A stretch of DNA of 64,000 nt. Origin: Pseudocercospora fijiensis CIRAD86 (Eukaryota > Ascomycota > Dothideomycetes > Mycosphaerellales > Mycosphaerellaceae). Location of the stretch: NCBI RefSeq assembly GCF_000340215.1, contig NW_006921532.1, positions 277,844 through 341,843 on the forward strand, given 5' to 3'. Shown one piece after another: positions 58,101 to 64,000 of the stretch; the first letter of the stretch is position 1; each line of letters begins with the position of its first letter. The translations under genes and the position numbers were made by a program. The notes under the pieces were generated by a model that worked only from the letters and a program-made list of their open reading frames with translations, was not told the DNA's origin and made no database searches.

Positions 58101-59791
58101 TAATATAGCGTCTCTAGGACAAACTCCTAAGTCACTCCTTTAGAAAGAAAAATCTTATTTATAGGATTAGAAAACAAGCTTTATACACTCATTAAATTTC
58201 ATTCTAATTTCTAGAAACAGCCTAGCTGCATTATATAGTCTAAGCTGCAAAATTTCTTTTATAACAATATTGAGACTAAGTAGGAAGAAATACCCTAGCC
58301 CTTAAGAGTCAGAAACTCTCTAATACTATAAGGCTTTTACTAATCTAGACTACCTAGCCTATTTCAAAATCGAAAACATATATTATAGCTCTCTGTCTAC
58401 TAGAAAAAACCGAATCTCCCTAATTAGCTACCTATCTTAGCATTACTATCTTCGTAATTAGAGAAACCCCTCTAAGGACTATTAGAATTACGCGTCGAGC
58501 TAGGACTAGTAGACAACCTAGAACCTAGACTACGACTACGTCCCTAAGCAGTAGCCTAGGCATAAGCATTTGCCTACTATAGTAGCAAATTTGCTACTAC
58601 CTAGGCGCCCTAAGGAGTACTCTAATCGATGCTAGACGGGACTAGTACGTATAGACGACGCTAATTAGTGCCTGCTCTACTCCCCGGATTGCGAGGCAGT
58701 AGAGGCGCTATAGGCGTCTAACGATTCGTATTAGAGCGTAGCCGAGAGACGTAACCTAATAAAAGAATTAGTATTTTTGCTTTAAAAAAATATATAAGAC
58801 TAGATTTAACTTACTAGAGAACTCGCATTAACTATAATAATTTAGGCTAGTATAGTTAGTATAAGCGCCCTTTAGGAAAGCGATATCCTAACCGTTAATT
58901 CGATAACTTAGAGTTATATACTCTAAGTACGGACCCTTTAACTGCTTACAAGGACCGCACTAGCTGTTACTAGTATACACGCGTCTAGCAGTAGCTGCAT
59001 GTATAAGCGCGGTAGGTAAGTAGTTAACATTCGATTTTGAGCCTAAATTGAATGCCTTAGCCGCCTTGCGCAGACGCGGAGGCATACTTAGAAACAGCCG
59101 AGTATTATCCTAGCTCGTAATAAAATGCCTAATATTAACATTGCGTAGCTAAGGCGGAGTCTGCTCCGGACTAATATTAGTTAAGCACTAGATAATTCTC
59201 TAGAGAATCGCGATAGTTAACTAAACTTCCTTAAGGACTGCGCCTAGTTAGCAAATTGTTAGAAAAGGGAAAACTCTAATAGTAATACTTACTAGTCTCT
59301 ATAAGCTAGAGCTTATTATAACGCAAAGGGTGCCGATTCTTGTTTAGATTATTACTACCGCCGCCGCTGCTACTACTACCTATACTACTCGCTATACTCC
59401 CTAGGCTAGGGTAAAGAATTATCGCTATAATAAAGTCTCGGCTAGCTATTAGACTTAAAAAGTTTTAGTAAGAATTTAAATTCTAGTAGAGGCTGCTAGT
59501 ACTTAGGGGATTGCTAAAGAGTAGATTATAAAAGTTTAAGTTATCTAGTCAAGTTTAAGTGTCTTTTATAGGCGCCTACTAACCCTACAATTACGACTAA
59601 GGACATTACTCTAAAGCAAACTAATTAGTAAACATCGTAATGTAAGTACGTACGAGTAGCGTAGTATATAGGGCTGTATATAAAGTAGATATAGTCTAAT
59701 ATCTAAAGGCAGTTAGAAGATAAAGTAAAGCTCTAAGCCTAGATTTAAAGTATCTAATCTAAACAGCATATTATCTCTACCTAAGGGGGAG
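58101..59791 (+). other. 3' region of element D
   Basis: About 1.7 kb between pol and the 3' LTR, RIP-affected. It contains the antisense Cys-rich frame at 58790-59085; the remainder has no assignable gene. A purine tract (AAGGGGGAG, 59783-59791) abuts the LTR and serves as the polypurine primer. Confidence 0.65.
58790..59085 (-). pseudogene. Antisense Cys-rich ORF of element D, RIP-inactivated
   Basis: Opposite strand to gag-pol. Starts at an intact ATG (59085) with M-P-P-R-L-R-K-A-A-K. About 95 codons, with two TAGs in likely Gln codons and one TAA. Shows C-G-P-C, then about 27 residues on A-Y-T-N-Y (Cys to Tyr by RIP likely), then a further Cys. This arrangement resembles Cys-rich zinc-binding domains common in fungal hypothetical proteins (the DUF3716 type is my best guess, unverified). 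Downstream end uncertain. Confidence 0.45.
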
Positions 59792-59973
59792 TATTATAGT
59801 TTAGTTAGGTAATATGCTAGTTAGCTAATACTATTAGCTAACCTATGCTAAGAGGAAGGACATACAATAGCTATATTAACTGCAGTTTCTATAGCAGGCT
59901 CCTAATCCTTCTTTGTATAGTTATATAGTTGTCAATCCGATAATTAGTTGCATCTCTAGCACGATTCACAACA
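59792..59973 (+). repeat. 3' LTR of element D (182 bp), RIP mosaic
   Basis: Converted at CA/TG sites up to LTR position 127 (base 59918). From position 142 on it is clean (CAATCC, TTCACAACA), the reciprocal of the left LTR. Confidence 0.95.
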
Positions 59974-59978
59974 CGGAT

Positions 59979-60164
59979 CTGATTCGCCTACTCTGCGTCG
60001 GCCGAAGGATCATCACACTTCAGGGCACGATCGGCACTCTCGGAACCCCAGATACCAACGCCGATGATTCAGCAGCTTGAATTGCGACTCTCGGAGGGAA
60101 TGACTTCAAAATCGAATGCAGTTCCCTGTCCGGCACTGTCAAGCGGTTTGCTTCATCGCAAATA
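59979..60164 (+). other. 5' flank of the monooxygenase gene
   Basis: Only 186 bp of original upstream DNA remain between element D and the start codon, so D probably separates the gene from part of its promoter. No clear TATA box. Confidence 0.5.
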
Positions 60165-61514
60165 ATGACAGGTCGAAAGATTCGAGTCGTCATCGTTGGC
60201 GGCGGCATTGGAGGTCTCGTGGCGGCGACGTTCCTTGCTCAGCATAGGCATCAGGTCACTGTTCTTGAGCGTCGACAACGATATGCAGAATCGGAATTTC
60301 TGGAGGCGGCTCAAGGGATCAATCTCACGAAGAACGTCTGGACCTGCTTTGCTGCGCTGGGCATGACATCTGACTTTGAGCAAATCTCGGACTATGGCAA
60401 GGACTGCACTGTCAGGAAGCATATAGATGGTTCAACCGCTCGAGTGGTCAACAGCCTTAATGGTCATCGATTTGTGCATCGTACTAACCTTCCAACACTA
60501 TTATTTCACTTCGCGACGAAAGCGGGTGCTGCCGTGCTGCAGGGCGAGAGCTTCACAGAAATCAACGACTCGAACGAAGGTGTCACTCTGCAGCTTCAGT
60601 CTATAAAAGAATTGGCAGCAGACTTGGTCATTGGCTGTGATGGAATTCACTCCAAAGTACGGTCATGCATACCTTCGGCAAAGCAAATCCAGCCCGTCTT
60701 AACGGGAGACTGTACCTTCCTCGTTGATGGGCCCAAGGAAGTTATGCAAAGACACGAAACTTCCTCGGCCTTATACAACAACGGTACTCCGCCATTCCAC
60801 CTCTGGACGGCGCCACAACGATCAATTGTTGCATGGACAATGACACGGCACCAGCGGTATCACCTTCAAATGAGTGATCATACTTACGGTACAGGGACCG
60901 CGTACAACTTGGACGAAGCTGATACAGAGGGCGCATTCGTGGAGCGCTATTCGAATATGCACGCCTTTCGCAAACGATGGAGTGATTTCGAACCAGCCAT
61001 TAGAGATCTTCTAGGCGAGACTGCCGCTGTCACAAAGTGGAGAATTGCAGAGCTGCCAGAATTGCCATCGTGGGCCAGCGAGTCGGGTAAATTGGTTCTG
61101 TTGGGTGATGCTGCACATGCGTTTCCTCCAGTGAGTGATCTGACATAGCACTAACAGTCAGCTGCTGACGATGCATAGTACGCCGGTCAAGGTGCTGCAA
61201 TGGCGATTGAAGATGCGACACTGCTTGCAGCACTTGTCTCGCGCCATGCCGACTCGCAAACAATGCTTTCAATAAGCAGGGCATACGAGAAGCTTCGCAG
61301 ACCTCGTATCGTCGGCTTTCGTGATATCATCAAAAGGAATGTTCAACAGTGGTCTGGGGAAAATTCGAATGTCGAGGCACAACAGCCATCGGCCAATGAA
61401 GCGATCCCAAGTGGTGCGAAGGGAGCATGGTCGACGATGGAGCGATACAAATGGATTGATGAATACGATGCAGTTGCAGAAGCCCACAACTGCCATTTCG
61501 ATGCCAAGCTCTGA
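60165..61514 (+). CDS. FAD-dependent monooxygenase (salicylate hydroxylase-like)
   Basis: Exons 60165-61130 and 61179-61514 with a 48-bp phase-0 intron (GTGAGT donor, CTAAC or CTGAC branch site, TAG acceptor); 433 residues. Rossmann motif V-V-I-V-G-G-G-I-G-G at residues 8-17, D-G motif V-I-G-C-D-G-I-H-S near residue 160, and the second FAD motif L-L-G-D-A-A-H-A-F-P-P completed across the intron by Y-A-G-Q-G-A. These are the three signatures of single-component flavoprotein aromatic hydroxylases, which use NAD(P)H and O2. The natural substrate cannot be read. Cytosolic; no signal peptide. No RIP changes. Originally divergent from the GH3 gene. Confidence 0.93.
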
Positions 61515-62703
61515 GTCTTTACAGTATGCAGGAGTCCAGTCCCTGCAGATAGGTGGATTACGGCTCGCGACTACTTTATGGATCGATACAGAACATCGAA
61601 AAATCTCCAACATTGTCTCGTAGCACGTACCTCCACATCGCTCTACTACTATCTACTGCCAAATAATGACGCCCCTAGAAGAATGGACTGATTGTTCGGC
61701 CTGTCGGCCTGTGGTTCCCCAGCCGGCTTGGCATCTCGTGAGTCAGCATCCTCCCAATAATGTCTCCAGCTTCTGTGTTCCCATCTCTTTTTCCTTTGCA
61801 TCTCGATGGTCATGACAGTGCTAGACATCAATGTCGTGGTGCCACTGTGGTAGACTCAAGAATGGTGCGTCGTCCCATGTTCACGGTTCTGGGCAATGCC
61901 GTCGCATGAGCGGCGAACGGTAGAACTACAGCCCCACGCTGTGAGTACCTCCTGAGCATAGCCTGGTTAAGTCACATTACTTACCAGCTCTGCTCAGGTC
62001 GACAGCGATGACAACGTGGGCGCATGTGTACTTAGACTTCACCGTCGCCCTGCAGCGTGTTCGCTCAACTGCAGCTGAGCCGCTACAGCGCTGGGTGGCC
62101 AGACGCAGAGAACGTGGCAACCAGGATCAGACGGGACTCATGGTCCACGCTGCGGCTAATTGAGTTCCGCGATGTATGTGGGATTCTGAGTGCAGACAAC
62201 GGCGATGCGGCATTCCATCAACTTTCCGCAAAGACAAAGACAAGAGCGCCTCTTCAGGAGGATCTCTCGCATTCGAATTCGAGCCTGATGCCGAGAGGTG
62301 CCTGGAATGAAAGAAGCGTGAGCGTCAGATGTAGGTGAAGCTGGGAAAATCGACGAGCGCATTTCCTACTGTAGACTTCGAACACCTGCGACGCAACACT
62401 GACGGAGTAGAGATGCACTTCGAAACTTTATCTGAATATTGTTGCATCGAAGCAGGTACGAGTGAAGTGAAGTGGCACTTGCCCGCAAGCAAACCCCCAA
62501 CCGCACCCGCATCTCCTTCACTCGTGAGGACAAACTCCACCTGCAAAACTTCTCGCCCGACACCTTCTCAATTCCCTCTCCTCTCATCCACGAACTCGCC
62601 CCAATTTCGCATCTCACTCTCGCATCTCTTCTCTTCTCAAAATCAGCAGAATACACATCGCACTTGCCACCATATAAGCAGCATCTTACGCCAACATCTC
62701 AAC
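61515..62703. other. Intergenic region with CT-rich promoter of the next gene
   Basis: No convincing gene; short frames overlap on all strands. The last 150 bp are pyrimidine-rich (CTCTC runs, 62560-62640) and contain TATAAG at 62674, about 30 bp before the chosen start of the next gene, typical of fungal core promoters and 5' UTRs. Confidence 0.55.
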
Positions 62704-63696
62704 ATGAGAACCGAGCAGATCATCTTCGAAGCTAAAGAAGCAGGCCGCCGAATGAAGGCCAGTTGCGACTCCGACACCGAAAGTCGCCGCTCGTCCATCA
62801 CAATCGACGACAATGGCATGATCATCCAGCGCGGCTTCCTTGCGCCAGTCAGCAGGTCGTCGTCGCAGAACTCGCTCGCGTGCACTCTGACAAACTCCTC
62901 CGCCAGCTCTTCCTTCATCGCAGACTTCAATACACCGGCAACGTCATTTGGGTCGCCAGCACCAGGCTATAGTCGCCCGACAGGATCTCTCTACCACGCG
63001 GCAGAATTCAGAAGACTGCGCAAGGAGTCGGCCACCTCTCTTTTGCTTCCTGTTCAAAATCCGCCACTGGAGGTGGTATGGAGACCACGACCTGGGATGG
63101 GTGAAAGGCGCCGGACTTGGCAGACTGCCAATCATCGTGCGTCGCAAAGCACCTCCAGCAGCTACAAAGGCGATGAGAGCGCACTGGGCAGCTCAAAACG
63201 CGACCAAGGATCGGCGGCGACGACGGAGGTCCAGCGCGTGTCACAAAGCACTCCCAGCAGCTACAAAGATGATAATGGCATGAAAATCTCCAAAGACCCC
63301 ACAGAATTCGGAGCGAAGAGGGCAGTCTCGCGCGTGGCGTCGCCATCAGCATCTCTGCTGTCAGAAAGCCTCATGGAATCGAGAATGAAACAGAAGAGTC
63401 GGAGTGCATTTGAAGCGCAAATGAAGAGGAGTGGCGAGTGTGGCAGCACCGGCAAAACGCCGAATTTTGGTGGACGCGAACAGCGAAGCAGCTCACTTCT
63501 GGAGAATGGCCAGTCACCACTAAAGCAAAAGGAGCCTGCCCGGAGCGATTCAGAACACGCAGAAGACGATGGTGCTGCAATCGCCTCGGATGGCGAGGAC
63601 GACGACGACTTCATTGACGACAGTGATGTCACCATCATGCGCAACCGGAATTGCTACGCAGAACGTCGAGCGCTCAACGATGCGAGGGTAATCTGA
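62704..63696 (+). CDS. Ser-rich, probably disordered hypothetical protein
   Basis: 330 residues from an ATG in good context (CAACATGAG). The open frame extends upstream to 62335, but that part is the pyrimidine-rich leader and is Thr/Pro/Ser shadow sequence. No domain recognised. The protein is rich in Ser, Arg, Gly, Asp and Glu. A direct repeat S-Q-S-T-x-S-S-Y-K-x-D occurs twice (about residues 149-160 and 191-202). Short basic patches precede an acidic tract (D-G-E-D-D-D-D-F-I-D-D-S-D, near residue 300) and a C-terminal R-N-R-N-C-Y-A-E-R-R-A-L-N-D motif. Probably intrinsically disordered and possibly nuclear; function unknown. No intron needed. Confidence 0.75.
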   Translation: MRTEQIIFEAKEAGRRMKASCDSDTESRRSSITIDDNGMIIQRGFLAPVSRSSSQNSLACTLTNSSASSSFIADFNTPATSFGSPAPGYSRPTGSLYHAAEFRRLRKESATSLLLPVQNPPLEVVWRPRPGMGERRRTWQTANHRASQSTSSSYKGDESALGSSKRDQGSAATTEVQRVSQSTPSSYKDDNGMKISKDPTEFGAKRAVSRVASPSASLLSESLMESRMKQKSRSAFEAQMKRSGECGSTGKTPNFGGREQRSSSLLENGQSPLKQKEPARSDSEHAEDDGAAIASDGEDDDDFIDDSDVTIMRNRNCYAERRALNDARVI

Positions 63697-64000
63697 CTCT
63701 GAACGGACGGGATCGACGTGGAAGTCCACGTAGCGACATAACACACCACACAACACCATTGATGAAAAGGCACTTTCGAGGACGCTCAAATATTCCGCGC
63801 GTGGCACGCACGGAACTCTTTCGATAGACCCCAAATACGAAGCGGCTAGCGGCCGGAAAGGTGGCGAGAATCTCGAAGCGCATTTGGAGAGCACATTACT
63901 AGCATCGACGCGCTCTTCGGAATTTTGGGACTGAACTTAATGGTGCTCTGCAGCACATCGTCACGTCAGATCGTAACAGACTAGGAATTTTCATGATATC
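63697..64000. other. 3' flank of the last gene
   Basis: Balanced composition. Minus-strand open frames here overlap the coding gene and look like shadows. Nothing assigned. Confidence 0.5.

Larger units (their letters stand above)
40891..59973 (+). mobile_element. Ty1/Copia retrotransposon D, hosting copy A2
   Basis: 182-bp LTRs (40891-41072 and 59792-59973) with TGTTGTG/CACAACA ends and 5-bp target duplication CGGAT (40886-40890 and 59974-59978). Single gag-pol frame in Copia order (integrase before RT), interrupted near its end by copy A2 (45600-57876, duplication CTAG). Without A2 the element is about 6.8 kb. RIP is present but less complete than in region 1-37 kb. Confidence 0.94.

Noticed and set aside
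62335..62703. Upstream extension of the last gene by 123 codons
   Set aside because: The segment has a pyrimidine-rich promoter and leader character with a TATAAG box; the ATG at 62704 has a better context.

Overview
The window comes from a filamentous ascomycete (Pezizomycotina, most likely a Dothideomycete; the genus is not determinable from this sequence alone). Two composition classes alternate. About 59 kb is transposon DNA in which CA and TG dinucleotides are strongly depleted and TA is in excess, the signature of repeat-induced point mutation (RIP, CpA to TpA). There ATG has become ATA, CAG/CAA/TGG have become stops, and no long ORFs remain. The other class is un-mutated single-copy DNA (about 37.45-40.89 kb and 59.98-64 kb) with ordinary genes and short 48-bp spliceosomal introns.

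Region 1-37.2 kb is a nest of LTR retrotransposons that I resolved from LTR pairs and target-site duplications (TSDs). The outermost is a minus-strand Ty3/Gypsy element of 'family A' (copy A4), visible as 2600-4817 and 36706-37157. Copy A3 (1-2599, running off the left edge) is inserted in its gag. Chromovirus B (4818-36700, minus strand, 346-bp LTRs, TSD GGCTT) is inserted in its leader. Inside the pol of B sits a second chromovirus, C (8765-28503, plus strand, 198-bp LTRs, TSD TTAGG). C holds a full-length family-A copy, A1 (9175-21444, plus strand, TSD CTAC), in its leader and a family-A solo LTR (23466-23745, TSD ATAT) in its pol. Element B also carries a 5-kb degenerate tandem array between its 5' LTR and gag.

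Region 37.45-40.89 kb holds an intact secreted GH3 glycosidase gene (minus strand) and its upstream region. A Ty1/Copia element D (40891-59973, TSD CGGAT) is inserted there, and D contains a second full-length family-A copy, A2 (45600-57876, minus strand, TSD CTAG). Beyond D lie an FAD-dependent monooxygenase gene (60165-61514) and a gene for a Ser-rich, probably disordered protein (62704-63696). Before D inserted, the GH3 and monooxygenase genes were divergent neighbours about 1.7 kb apart.

The most unusual material is family A. It is about 12.3 kb long, with a gag-protease ORF, a separate pol ORF, a possible small ORF and a third ORF of about 950 codons that I cannot assign. Its ORF boundaries are punctuated by a 25-bp palindrome (half-site TAATACTACCCC) found 13 times in the window, once also in the unrelated element C. 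In two of the three large ORFs the palindrome itself supplies an in-frame stop codon. A second notable pattern is that the two LTRs of D are reciprocal mosaics of RIP-mutated and clean sequence, switching at the same LTR coordinate.
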